Shown: piece by piece, positions 29,738-38,600 of the stretch | Layout: each line of letters opens with the position of its first letter | How positions within the stretch are numbered: the first letter of the stretch is position 1 | Assembly: GCF_019929185.1 (NCBI RefSeq) | Contig: NZ_JAHZPC010000005.1 | Location: 102,731 to 166,730 of the forward strand | DNA from: Streptococcus parasanguinis | GTDB taxonomy: Bacteria; Bacillota; Bacilli; Lactobacillales; Streptococcaceae | Reading direction: 5' to 3' | Length of the DNA stretch: 64,000 bases | Program-made: the position numbers and the translations under genes | Notes under the pieces: generated by a model | What the model was told of the DNA's origin: nothing | Seen by the model: the letters and a program-made list of their open reading frames with translations, nothing else | Database searches by the model: none

Positions 29738-30490
29738 TTATAAATCTTTGTGTTTAAAAGTAGCGAGTCCTAGGAAGCCGAAAACAAGGATGAATCCAAG
29801 GGCGATTGAGAGGGTGTTGGTTGTTGCTGTGGTGCTCTGTACCAAGGAATATTGGAACTCCAAGTTTAGATAGTGGAGAATGTCAATATCTTTAAAGAAA
29901 AGCGCAGGTAGACTTAAGAGGATATTTCCAATAAAGTAGCCAACGAAGGCCAAGGTGATGGATTGGCTAGCATAGAGAAGGAAGGAAATGATGCTGACCC
30001 AAGCCAAGGTACAGAGGAATTGAATCAGCACGGTCAGTCCAAAATGAGCAAGGAAGTGCTCTGGCATGGTGCCAAGTCCATTGTAGAGGGTCGCGATCAA
30101 GAAGACGAGACCATAAGAAACAAGAAATTGAAAGAGAGCAATGGTCAGGACAACAGCGCTTTTAGCAAAGTAGTAGCTGGTGCGCGAAACGCCATAGGCC
30201 AGACTATTCTTGTATAAGTTTTGCGTTAAGTCTGTTCCCAGGACCAAGGTGATGACAATAATGGTAAAGAGGATAGTCACACTGATGCTGGAAGAGTAGT
30301 TGGTCAGGGCTTTAAAGCCTGTCCAAACTTCGGTCGCTTGGGGCAATTTGGATTCCGTATTGACGCCGACGTGGCCGGTAGCTCCAAAGATGACTCCAGA
30401 CAGGATGTTGAGTACGAGAATGGCTTCTGTGATCCAAAAACCTTTGGAGCGAAAAAGTCTGTAAAAATCTGCTTGAATGGTATGCAACAT
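29738..30490 (-). CDS. ABC-2-type permease (bacitracin/lantibiotic-exporter-like)
   Basis: A 250-residue membrane protein with six predicted TM helices. It starts MLHTIQADFYRLFRSKGFW, typical of ABC-2 permeases, and has the LYKNSLAYGVSRTSYYFAKS coupling region near residues 92-111. Works with the ATPase encoded 54 nt upstream. Such pairs (BcrA/B or LanFE-like) pump peptide antibiotics or self-made peptides; the substrate is unknown. GGAGATTTATC precedes the ATG. Confidence 0.85.
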   Translation of the reverse strand: MLHTIQADFYRLFRSKGFWITEAILVLNILSGVIFGATGHVGVNTESKLPQATEVWTGFKALTNYSSSISVTILFTIIVITLVLGTDLTQNLYKNSLAYGVSRTSYYFAKSAVVLTIALFQFLVSYGLVFLIATLYNGLGTMPEHFLAHFGLTVLIQFLCTLAWVSIISFLLYASQSITLAFVGYFIGNILLSLPALFFKDIDILHYLNLEFQYSLVQSTTATTNTLSIALGFILVFGFLGLATFKHKDL

Positions 30491-30544
30491 GATAAATCTC
30501 CTAAATGAAATATGTGGGATAAGTAATACAAGACGGTGGTTTGA

Positions 30545-31453
30545 CTAGTCTACCAAGTCCGTAAAGAATTTTTCCAGATCTTGGCGGGCATAGTAGATTT
30601 CGTCCACATCAATATCCGCTTGAACGAGGGCTTTGACAATGACTTTAATATCATGAGTCTGTCCGAAGATATGGATTTCGCCGTCCTTATCGATGACCTT
30701 GATGCGGTGATGGAGCTGATCCTGAATCAGTTGACTCGCAAGGGCTAGCTGGCTAGTCTTGAGGATGATGTAATCTTCTCCTTGTTCTTCGAATTCAGCC
30801 TTGCTAATTTCTTTGATCAGGCGTCCTTGGTCGACAATACCAAAACGATTGGCAACCAGATAGAGTTCAGAGAGGATGTGGCTGGAAATGAGGATGGTCA
30901 TACCGAGTTCATCGTTGAGGCGCTTGATCATTTGACGGAATTCCTTGATTCCGACAGGATCGAGACCATTGATGGGTTCGTCTAGAATGAGGAAGTCGGG
31001 CTTGGCAATCAGCGCAATCGCAATTCCCAACCGTTGTTTCATCCCGAGTGAAAAATCGCGGAATTTCTTCTTACCCGTATTATTCAGGCCGACATAGTTC
31101 AGGGTTTCTTTGATGACCTGGTCGGGATTTGGGATATGGCGAGCCTTGCAATAGTAGACCAGATTTTGATAAGCGGTCATATGCTTATGGGCCACGGGAC
31201 TCTCAATGACGGAACCAACCCGTTTTAGGGCTTGCGTCCACTGGTAGCGATTTGTAGAAGCAAAGAGTGAGACACTTCCGTCAGTTTCCTGAATTAGCTG
31301 GGTGATGACCTTGATGAGGGTGGTTTTCCCAGCTCCGTTCTTACCGATCAGTCCGTAGACGTCGCCTTTGCGAATGGTGAGATTCACATCATTTAAGGCG
31401 TATTGATGACCGAACTTTTTACTCAAATGGGAAATTTCTAATACTTTTTCCAT
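30545..31453 (-). CDS. ABC transporter ATPase (BcrA-like)
   Basis: A 302-residue nucleotide-binding protein: Walker A GKNGAGKTTLIK (about residues 38-49), signature FSLGMKQRLGIA, Walker B FLILDEPINGLDP, H-loop SSHIL. The C-terminal ~80 residues are the regulatory extension seen in BcrA-type exporters. SD GAAGGAGAAAACC before ATG. First gene of the minus-strand pair; family 1 repeat copy E lies upstream in the promoter-side gap. Confidence 0.92.
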   Translation of the reverse strand: MEKVLEISHLSKKFGHQYALNDVNLTIRKGDVYGLIGKNGAGKTTLIKVITQLIQETDGSVSLFASTNRYQWTQALKRVGSVIESPVAHKHMTAYQNLVYYCKARHIPNPDQVIKETLNYVGLNNTGKKKFRDFSLGMKQRLGIAIALIAKPDFLILDEPINGLDPVGIKEFRQMIKRLNDELGMTILISSHILSELYLVANRFGIVDQGRLIKEISKAEFEEQGEDYIILKTSQLALASQLIQDQLHHRIKVIDKDGEIHIFGQTHDIKVIVKALVQADIDVDEIYYARQDLEKFFTDLVD

Positions 31454-31654
31454 GGTTTTCTCCTTCGTCCAAATGACTAGTTGTTTTCTTTACACTCTTA
31501 GTATACAGCTTGCTTTTCAAATAACTATCAAGTAATTCTCAAATATTTCTAAAAAATCGCGGAATAGAATTCTTAAAAATTAAAAAATTGAATAGGTAGT
31601 TCTGCAAAGAAATAAAAAGAATTTCTAATGTTAATATTCAATACAAAATATACT

Positions 31655-31792
31655 AAAACTTTCCGCTGTGAGAAAAGTGCTAGAAACATGATTGTTTCTA
31701 GCACTCGGGAGTTTTGGAACCTTAGGTCCAAAACTAAGTCATGGAACTTCTTCGAAGTTCGCTGACGTCCGGACTCACCTAAGGAAAGTTTT
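31655..31792 (-). repeat. family 1 repeat, copy E
   Basis: AAAACTTTCCGCTGTGAG through CTCACCTAAGGAAAGTTTT, same orientation as B and D. Hairpins GTGCTAGAAACA..TGTTTCTAGCAC, GTTTTGGAACC..GGTCCAAAAC and GAACTTCTTCGAAGTTC. The remaining 31454-31654 contains a possible TATACT -10 for the ATPase gene at about 31500-31505 (minus strand) and is otherwise AT-rich. Confidence 0.85.
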
Positions 31793-31811
31793 ATAAATGA
31801 CTTTATCTACA

Positions 31812-32462
31812 TTAAGAGGAACTGTTTTTTAAGCTAGCCTCTTCATTTTTAAATTCACCAACAAACTCCTTGATGGCTTGCGCGAGTTCATAGGGTTTCT
31901 CTGTATTGAGTAGATGGCCTCCGTCTGCGATTTCTTGATAGCGACCTTTGGGCAGGAGCTTGGCCAACTTCTTAGAAGAAGACTGATTGGCCCAATCTTT
32001 GCTGCCACAAATCACCAAGCTAGGGAGAGAGCAAGCTTTAGCAGTATCGGTTAGATTGAGTCCTTTTAATTCGGTCAAGATTTGAAGCATCTGTTGTTTA
32101 TTGGCATCTTGCTTTGCAAAGACATGCTTGGGAAGCAGACGAAAGAGGAGGATCTGGAGCCTGTAGAGGGGATTGGTGGTGAGTTTGTATTGTGTTCCTG
32201 CAAGGACCAATCCCTTGAGTTGTGGAAAGTCTTGGCTGGAGAGATCAAGTGCAAGGACACCACCTAGTGAGAGGCCTACCAGAATAAAGGGTTCACTCTC
32301 TTGCTGGAGGCGCTCCATCAGCCTTGCTTTGACCTCCTGATAGCTTTCGCTTGGATGAGAGAAAATATCAAAAGTTTTGGAGTGCAAGGGTGAAAGGGCA
32401 TATTGGACTCCTTGCCAAGAGAGGACATCCTGCCCTAGTCCATGTAAAAAAATCAGTTTCAT
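31812..32462 (-). CDS. alpha/beta-hydrolase
   Basis: A 216-residue cytoplasmic hydrolase. Begins MKLIFLHGLGQDVLSW (oxyanion region), nucleophile elbow VGLSLGGVLAL (Ser about residue 65), catalytic Asp in ICGSKDWANQ and His in DGGHLLNTEKP. The ATG overlaps the pabB stop (TAATG), so it is coupled to pabB and may serve folate or chorismate metabolism, or simply be co-expressed. Substrate is unknown. Confidence 0.85.
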   Translation of the reverse strand: MKLIFLHGLGQDVLSWQGVQYALSPLHSKTFDIFSHPSESYQEVKARLMERLQQESEPFILVGLSLGGVLALDLSSQDFPQLKGLVLAGTQYKLTTNPLYRLQILLFRLLPKHVFAKQDANKQQMLQILTELKGLNLTDTAKACSLPSLVICGSKDWANQSSSKKLAKLLPKGRYQEIADGGHLLNTEKPYELAQAIKEFVGEFKNEEASLKNSSS

Positions 32463-34189
32463 TAGGAATCCTTTCTTTGAAAATCGAGTGGATAGAGGCC
32501 ACGAAGGGCATTGCAGGCATAGACTATGTCAGCAAGTTCTAAATCCTTCAGCGTCAAGAGTTTTTCTTCCACCTGCTGGGTCTCAAGAAGATGGCGCCGG
32601 TAGATGCCATCTAATAATGGGAGATGAGCTGGTGGGGTATAGAGCTTGCCTTTGATTTCAAGGACAAGATTGCCAATCGTCGTCTCTAGCAAGCTTCCGT
32701 CTGGCAGATAGAAAATCTGCTCGTGATGGTTAGCTGCTAGATGATTTCTCTGACTAGTCTTGAAATAGGTAAACGGAGTTGCTAGATCAAGTTTTTGTTC
32801 GGTCAGTTGGGTCTGCAGATAGCTAGCTGGCAAGTCTGTTAGCTCGGTGATCGTCAGTTGGAAGCTTCCGTTTTTCTGCAAGGCAATGCGACAACGGTAG
32901 TCAAGGCTAGGATCTACATGAGCGAGCTCTTCTTGAAGGTCGTTCAGGAGTTTTGGTTCGTCAAAAGGATAGGCAAAGTAGCGGCTGGCCTCTCTCAAAC
33001 GGATCAGGTGTTGCTCTAGGAAAGTCAGCTCTCCTTGATGGATGCGACCGGTCGTCAAAAGCTCAAATCGAGGCTCTTGTCGGTAGAGGACAGCCGATTT
33101 TTGTTTGGTTTCCTGGTATTCGCCTTCCCATTTACTATCCCAAGTGATGCCACCACCAACGCCATAGATAGCTTTGGTGCCTTGCATTTGAAGGGTCCGG
33201 ATGGCCACATTAAAAATCCGTTTCCCTCTTGGAAGAAGGATCCCAATCGTGCCACAGTAGACGCCACGAGGAGCAATTTCTGTCTTTTGGATGATTTCCA
33301 TAGTAGAAATCTTTGGTGCGCCTGTGATGGATCCACAAGGGAAGAGGGCTTGGAAGGCTTGGACCAGATCGACTTCGGGTCGCAAGTGGCTTTTAATGGT
33401 CGACGTCATCTGCCAAACGGTGGAGTATTGTTCGACTTGGCAGAGGCGGGTCACCTGCTCACTTCCAATTTCCGAAATCCGATTCATGTCATTGCGCAGG
33501 AGATCCACAATCATCATGTTTTCCGCCCGATTTTTAGGGTCTGCTTCTAGCCAGGCTGCCTCTTTGAGATCCGCTTGGTTGGTGAGACCGCGACGAGTCG
33601 TTCCCTTCATAGGGCGCGTGGTCAGTAGTCGGTCGTCTTGCTCAAAAAAGAGCTCAGGACTGATGGAGAGGATGGCGACATCATCGTGCTGGATGAAGGC
33701 ATTGTAATGGGCTTTCTGCTCTACCACCAAGCGATTGTAGATGGCCAAAGGATCCACCTCTAGATCTTGAGAAAGCTGGACGGTGTAGTTGACTTGGTAG
33801 GTGTCTCCCTGGCGGATGTGGTGATGGATGGTCTTGATCGCTTCTTGGTAGGCAGGAGCCTCGACCTCTTCCTTCCAATTGGCTGGAAGGTCCACAGCCT
33901 CGTAGTCCTCTGGGAAAGGAAGGGTTTCGACCTCTTGGTGGATGGTGAAGTAGAGGAGATACTCTCCCATGAGGGGTGCAGGATGGACAGCTAATTTTTT
34001 CTCAAAAGCAGGAGCAGCCTCATAGCTGACATAGCCAACAGCATAAAAACCAGCCTCCTGATAGGCTTCTACCTCTCTTAGAAGAGTCTCTACCTGGTCG
34101 AGGTCTCTTGTTTTTAATTCTTTTATAGGCTCGGTGAAAAGGTGTCTCAATCCAAGTTCTTTAAAATCAATAATCGTTTGTTTATGCAT
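32462..34189 (-). CDS. pabB: aminodeoxychorismate synthase component I fused to aminodeoxychorismate lyase (PabB-PabC)
   Basis: 575 residues. The N-terminal ~370 are a chorismate-utilising domain: GDTYQVNYTVQL, RPMKGTTRRG, RAENMMIVDLLRNDM, PCGSITGAPKISTMEI, RGVYCGTIG. The C-terminal ~200 resemble class IV PLP enzymes (PabC), with the PLP-Lys candidate in YFKTSQRNHL and LLETTIGNLVL. Together they make p-aminobenzoate for folate; glutamine amidotransferase PabA is not in the window. ATG 34189 has no SD and the -10 box is only 6 nt away, so the mRNA is probably leaderless. Confidence 0.93.
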   Translation of the reverse strand: MHKQTIIDFKELGLRHLFTEPIKELKTRDLDQVETLLREVEAYQEAGFYAVGYVSYEAAPAFEKKLAVHPAPLMGEYLLYFTIHQEVETLPFPEDYEAVDLPANWKEEVEAPAYQEAIKTIHHHIRQGDTYQVNYTVQLSQDLEVDPLAIYNRLVVEQKAHYNAFIQHDDVAILSISPELFFEQDDRLLTTRPMKGTTRRGLTNQADLKEAAWLEADPKNRAENMMIVDLLRNDMNRISEIGSEQVTRLCQVEQYSTVWQMTSTIKSHLRPEVDLVQAFQALFPCGSITGAPKISTMEIIQKTEIAPRGVYCGTIGILLPRGKRIFNVAIRTLQMQGTKAIYGVGGGITWDSKWEGEYQETKQKSAVLYRQEPRFELLTTGRIHQGELTFLEQHLIRLREASRYFAYPFDEPKLLNDLQEELAHVDPSLDYRCRIALQKNGSFQLTITELTDLPASYLQTQLTEQKLDLATPFTYFKTSQRNHLAANHHEQIFYLPDGSLLETTIGNLVLEIKGKLYTPPAHLPLLDGIYRRHLLETQQVEEKLLTLKDLELADIVYACNALRGLYPLDFQRKDS

Positions 34190-34195
34190 GCTTTG

Positions 34196-34204
34196 AGTAT
34201 ATCA
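34196..34204 (-). promoter_or_regulatory. pabB promoter abutting the start codon
   Basis: Minus strand TGATATACT, an extended -10 with TATACT at 34201-34196. Six bases (CAAAGC) separate it from ATG 34189, so transcription would start at or next to the A of the ATG. Confidence 0.65.
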
Positions 34205-34244
34205 AAAATAGAGGGAAAAAGGTAGATCAGGTTCGAAAGATTCC

Positions 34245-34273
34245 TTGCTTGCTCTTCCCTTTCATGCTAAAAT
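34245..34273 (+). promoter_or_regulatory. promoter of the acyltransferase gene
   Basis: TTGCTT (34245-34250), 17-bp spacer, TAAAAT (34268-34273); the ATG is at 34309. Confidence 0.65.
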
Positions 34274-34308
34274 AACCATAGAAACTGCTTTGGGCAAGGA
34301 GTAGGACC

Positions 34309-35364
34309 ATGCAAAAGAATCCCCTCTACAATACTTCTAGTATTAGTCTCTTTCAATACCTCTTTGCGATTGCAGTGATTTTGGTGCATAGTGGTCGCTT
34401 AACCTCCTATGAGCCACTGCATTTTGGACTCAAGAGTATGCTCGGACGGCTAGCGGTGCCATTTTTTATCGTCTGTGCCAGTTTTTTCCTCAAGCAATCC
34501 CTAGGGAATTCTAAGAAAATGAAGGCCTATCTGGTCAAAATTGTTAAAACCTATCTATTTTGGAGTTGTGTCTATTTACCATATGCCTGGATCTTTTTTT
34601 CTAGCCTCAAACTCCCTGTCTATCTTTTTCCAGCAGGTGTTCTCATTGCACTGATCTATCTGGGAATGTGCTACCAACTCTGGTATATCCCGGCCTTTTT
34701 GCTGGGCTTGTTTTTAGTCAACCAATTGGTCAAACGCCTAGGTATGGGTTGGACGGGTGTGATCACCTTGATCCTTTATTGCTGGGGCTTGATCGAGACC
34801 TATTCGGCTTATCTGGACACCACAAGTCTTCTCAAAGGCTACCAGCTCTACAGCAACTTATTTTTCACAGCGCGAAATGGTCTCTTTTACACGCCTGTTT
34901 TTATCTATATGGGTTACTATCTGTATGATCATTTTTATGATCAAACCTTTAGGGTTCACCGTTGGCAAAAAGTAGCTCTTGCCTTTGGACTCTTCTGTTT
35001 AGAAGGCATGATCATTTTTCGAAATGAAGGAATCGATAAGAACTTTTTCTTTCTCCTTCCTTTTGTGACGGTCTATTTGGTCAATGCTTGCCTGCGATCG
35101 TCTTTTCTAAAAACCTATGATCTACAGTATTTAAAACAGATGAGTATGGCCCTTTACTTTTCCCATCCGATCTTTATCGAGTGGGCGCGCTATGGCTTTA
35201 GGACTCTCCCTCTCTCTTATCCAGACAGAGGCAAGCTGATTTTTGTGACGGCCTTGTTTGGAAGCCATCTCTTTGGAATGGCCATGCTGTGGGTACGAGA
35301 TAGAAGGGAAAAACAAAAGATTCCTTCAAATGGTGAAGAGTTAGATAAAATAACCAACCAATAG
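34309..35364 (+). CDS. acyltransferase family 3 membrane protein
   Basis: A 351-residue protein with about ten TM helices. The start SLFQYLFAIAVILVHSGRL carries the His of the acyltransferase-3 active-site region, followed by RLAVPFFIVCASFFL. Family members O-acetylate peptidoglycan, polysaccharide or other envelope glycans; VanT/OafA-type relatives are similar. No partner gene is adjacent to give the substrate. SD CAAGGAGTAGGACC. Ends with a soluble charged tail and a terminator. Confidence 0.85.
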   Translation: MQKNPLYNTSSISLFQYLFAIAVILVHSGRLTSYEPLHFGLKSMLGRLAVPFFIVCASFFLKQSLGNSKKMKAYLVKIVKTYLFWSCVYLPYAWIFFSSLKLPVYLFPAGVLIALIYLGMCYQLWYIPAFLLGLFLVNQLVKRLGMGWTGVITLILYCWGLIETYSAYLDTTSLLKGYQLYSNLFFTARNGLFYTPVFIYMGYYLYDHFYDQTFRVHRWQKVALAFGLFCLEGMIIFRNEGIDKNFFFLLPFVTVYLVNACLRSSFLKTYDLQYLKQMSMALYFSHPIFIEWARYGFRTLPLSYPDRGKLIFVTALFGSHLFGMAMLWVRDRREKQKIPSNGEELDKITNQ

Positions 35365-35374
35365 TAGGGTGTAC

Positions 35375-35406
35375 AAAACTCAAGCAGATGTGTTTGAGTT
35401 TTTTTG
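35375..35406 (+). terminator. terminator after the acyltransferase gene
   Basis: AAAACTCAA pairs with TTGAGTTTT around CAGATGTGT-type loop sequence, followed by T5. Confidence 0.8.
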
Positions 35407-35522
35407 TATGAAGAAAATCAAGGAAGAATAAGAATTGGCAGACTGCTCCTCCTTGTTTATAAATGTTTTATTTTCTTGCCCTTGGATATAAGAAAGGGGA
35501 AATCAGTACCAGATAGTGATTT

Positions 35523-35559
35523 ATAATATAGACATCATTGTAAATAATGTCTATATTAT
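35523..35559. promoter_or_regulatory. 13-bp inverted repeat upstream of the large adhesin gene
   Basis: ATAATATAGACAT (35523-35535) and ATGTCTATATTAT (35547-35559) are exact reverse complements separated by 11 nt. No T run follows, so it is more like an operator or an mRNA stem than a terminator. A probable extended -10 for the adhesin (TGATAAAAT, about 35609-35617) lies 50 nt downstream. The rest of the 300-bp gap is AT-rich and empty. Confidence 0.55.
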
Positions 35560-35666
35560 TGAATAGTGATGATTTAATTTGAAAAGCAATAGATATTCTA
35601 AAAAATAATTGATAAAATTAAAGGGAGGGCCTTTTTGGAAGGCTAAGAAAAGTAAGGAGATAAAAC

Positions 35667-38600
35667 ATGAAAAAGCTTAGTTTATTATGGAAAAACTTTT
35701 TGAACAAAGGTTTTGTCATTTTAACGATTCTCATGATGCTAGGCCAGCTTGGTCAAGGGGCTGTAACTGCCTATGCCAACCAGCTAGCAGTTGGAGATAA
35801 CGGGGCCTTGGATGTTACCCTCTTGTATGGGGACAAACAAGACCATCCAGGTGGCATGTCCTATTTTACAGGGGATACCATGTCTGGCTATATCCAGATT
35901 ACCCCTAAAAATTTGACAACCGACATTAACGATGTCGCGATTACTTTGAAAGTACCAGGCAAGTACCTCAGAGAAGTCAGCATTCCAGACTTTAATAGTG
36001 CCTCAGAGCATGATAAACCAACGGTAACAAAGGTTGGTGATGATTATCAAGTCACCCTTCACTTTAGCAATTACCAAAAATCAGAAGTGTTGACCTTGCC
36101 TTTTATCGGGAAGTTTACAATCGGGTATCCACCGACGAATTACTCGCTAGATATCACAGGAACTTTGAACATCAATGGGCAAGAAACAGCGCTCAATGAT
36201 ATCATTTGGAAGCCTAAGTACAACGATTATCGTTTCACCAAGTACATCAACCAAAACTTGAACGAAGCCATGTCTAAGGACTATGCGGAAGCAATGCCAG
36301 GTATTGTCAAAGGTGCGGATGGAAAGAACTATATTGAAACACCAACTTCTGTTCCATTTGCCTTCCAATTGGACGGAATGCGTGGTCAATACGGTGGTCA
36401 ATACCGTCAGTTAGAATCAGCAACGATCACTGATAAGTTACCAACCTATACAGATAAGAGTGGGAAGACTCGCACAGCTGTTCTCGATACAGCCAAGTCT
36501 GAAGGCTGGGTAGACAATGGAGATGGTACCGTTACGAAGACGTTCAAGGCGGATGCAAACGACAATCCAGCAGCTTATCACCAAGAATTTATGACCAAAA
36601 TCAAGGATACAAGTTACCTCTACTTGAAATTCCCTGATTTGGTCTTAGAAAAAGACCAAACCCTCAAGGACGTTCTTAGTAAGGATTTGACCAATACTGG
36701 TAGCATCGTAGGAATTCCTGCCAACCGTGGAGAGGGAGAACCAGATATTACTGCGGAAGATTCCCTTATTTTCCGTTTGACTTCACGTGACCTTGAAGGA
36801 GCCGGAAGCTTTGCCAAACGGGCTGATGGGGATGTTTATGATTCAACAGACTACAAGGCTGCTAATTACAAGTGGATTCTAAAATTTCATAATAACACCC
36901 CTTCACCTCAGAAGAATTTTGTTTTTTACGATGAGACTGTGGACCCTCGCTTGAAGTTTACCAGGATCGATTATAGTCGCCTGATGGAAGGAAACTATGG
37001 GATTGGGAAACAAATCCATACCATTGTCAAACGAATCATCCTGACTATGGAAGATGGTAGTACGAAAGAAATTCAGTCAGAAGCAGATAAAGACGGGAAC
37101 GGTCTAATTGATTTGACCAAGTATGGAACCGTTGTGGGCTGGCGGATGGAAATGAAGGATGATTTTGTCCTTCAATCTGGTCAGGGAATTACCCTCAATA
37201 GCTATACAAGCTTCAAGGATCCTGAAAAGACGCGTTACGATGAAACGGATGCGACCAAAAATGTTTACAAGAACACAGGCCGTGTGACCTATAAAACACA
37301 GTCAAATGTTGCCAAAGATCAGTCAGCAGATTGGACTTTCAAGCTGATCCCTATGAAGGAAAGCTTTGAAATTGCAAAAACGACTGATTACAATGATGTT
37401 CGCTATACTGATGGACAAAATATTCGTTTTGGTTTGATGGCAACCAAAGTAGTTTTAGATCCTGATAAGAATTATGGAGACCTACGGATTATTGATCTTT
37501 ATGATCCGAATACCCTTAAAGTCGATTTTAAAGATTTTGAGAGAAACCTTGCCTCTAGTGAAAAAGGTATGAAATTCCTTAAGAGCTACGAGGTCATTGA
37601 AAATTACCACAATTCAGGTCGAACCGCTATTGTGATGCATTTGGACCAAAAAGAGTTTATTAAAGCTTCTCTTGAAGATCTTAATCGCGTGCGTCTACCA
37701 TTTATCGTGGCCGATCTGAAAGGGAAAGACGATGGTGGGACCTTCACCAATAAAGTTTATGTCGCTGGAAATGGGATCCACGATCTTGAAAATGCCAACC
37801 CTGATCGGGTCACGGAAGATGTGTATGATCTGAACGGAAATGGTTCAACAACGGATAAAATTCCATATGCTCAATCAAACTATACGATTGTTGCTGCTGA
37901 AGGAATCTATGCACGCAAATATATCGCTAAAAATGATGACCTGTCAGACGCTTCGATTGTGACACGTACCTTCAAACCAGGTGAAACCTTTAACTACAAA
38001 CTCACCATTAAAAATAATACGGATAAGGCAGTAGAAGACGGAGTCGTCTATGATGTCCTACCAAAAGTAAAAGACGTTAACACACTAGACGGATCTGGTC
38101 GGATGACAGAATACACGGTCAGCCTTCGTGGACCAGTGACAGCTCCAGAAGGATGGACGGTCTACTATACAACTGATACAGGCGTTACGACAGATACCAT
38201 GGCGCAAGCTGCTGACAAGGATATCTGGACGACAGCTGTGACTGATTACAGTCAAGTAACAGGAATCAAGTTAGTTGCAAATGCAGGAACCACGATTCCT
38301 GCGCGTGGCGAAGCCAGCTTTGGTGTCCCAGTTGTGAATCCAAGTGAATTGACCGATGAAGTCAAGGCCTTGATGCAAGAACGTACCAAAGACAACGAAG
38401 ACAACGGCGGTCGTTCCGGTCTTGTTCAAGCCCATAACCAATTTGGATACAAGGCGAAAGGTCATGAAGGAAATCGTGAGTCTAATACCGTAACTGCACA
38501 AATCTTCTCGGCTGCTTTCCACGTCAAGAAGGTGGACAAGGATGATCCTAAGAAAGTTCTTGAAGGTGCTGAATTTACCTTAACTGATGCAAACGGTGCG

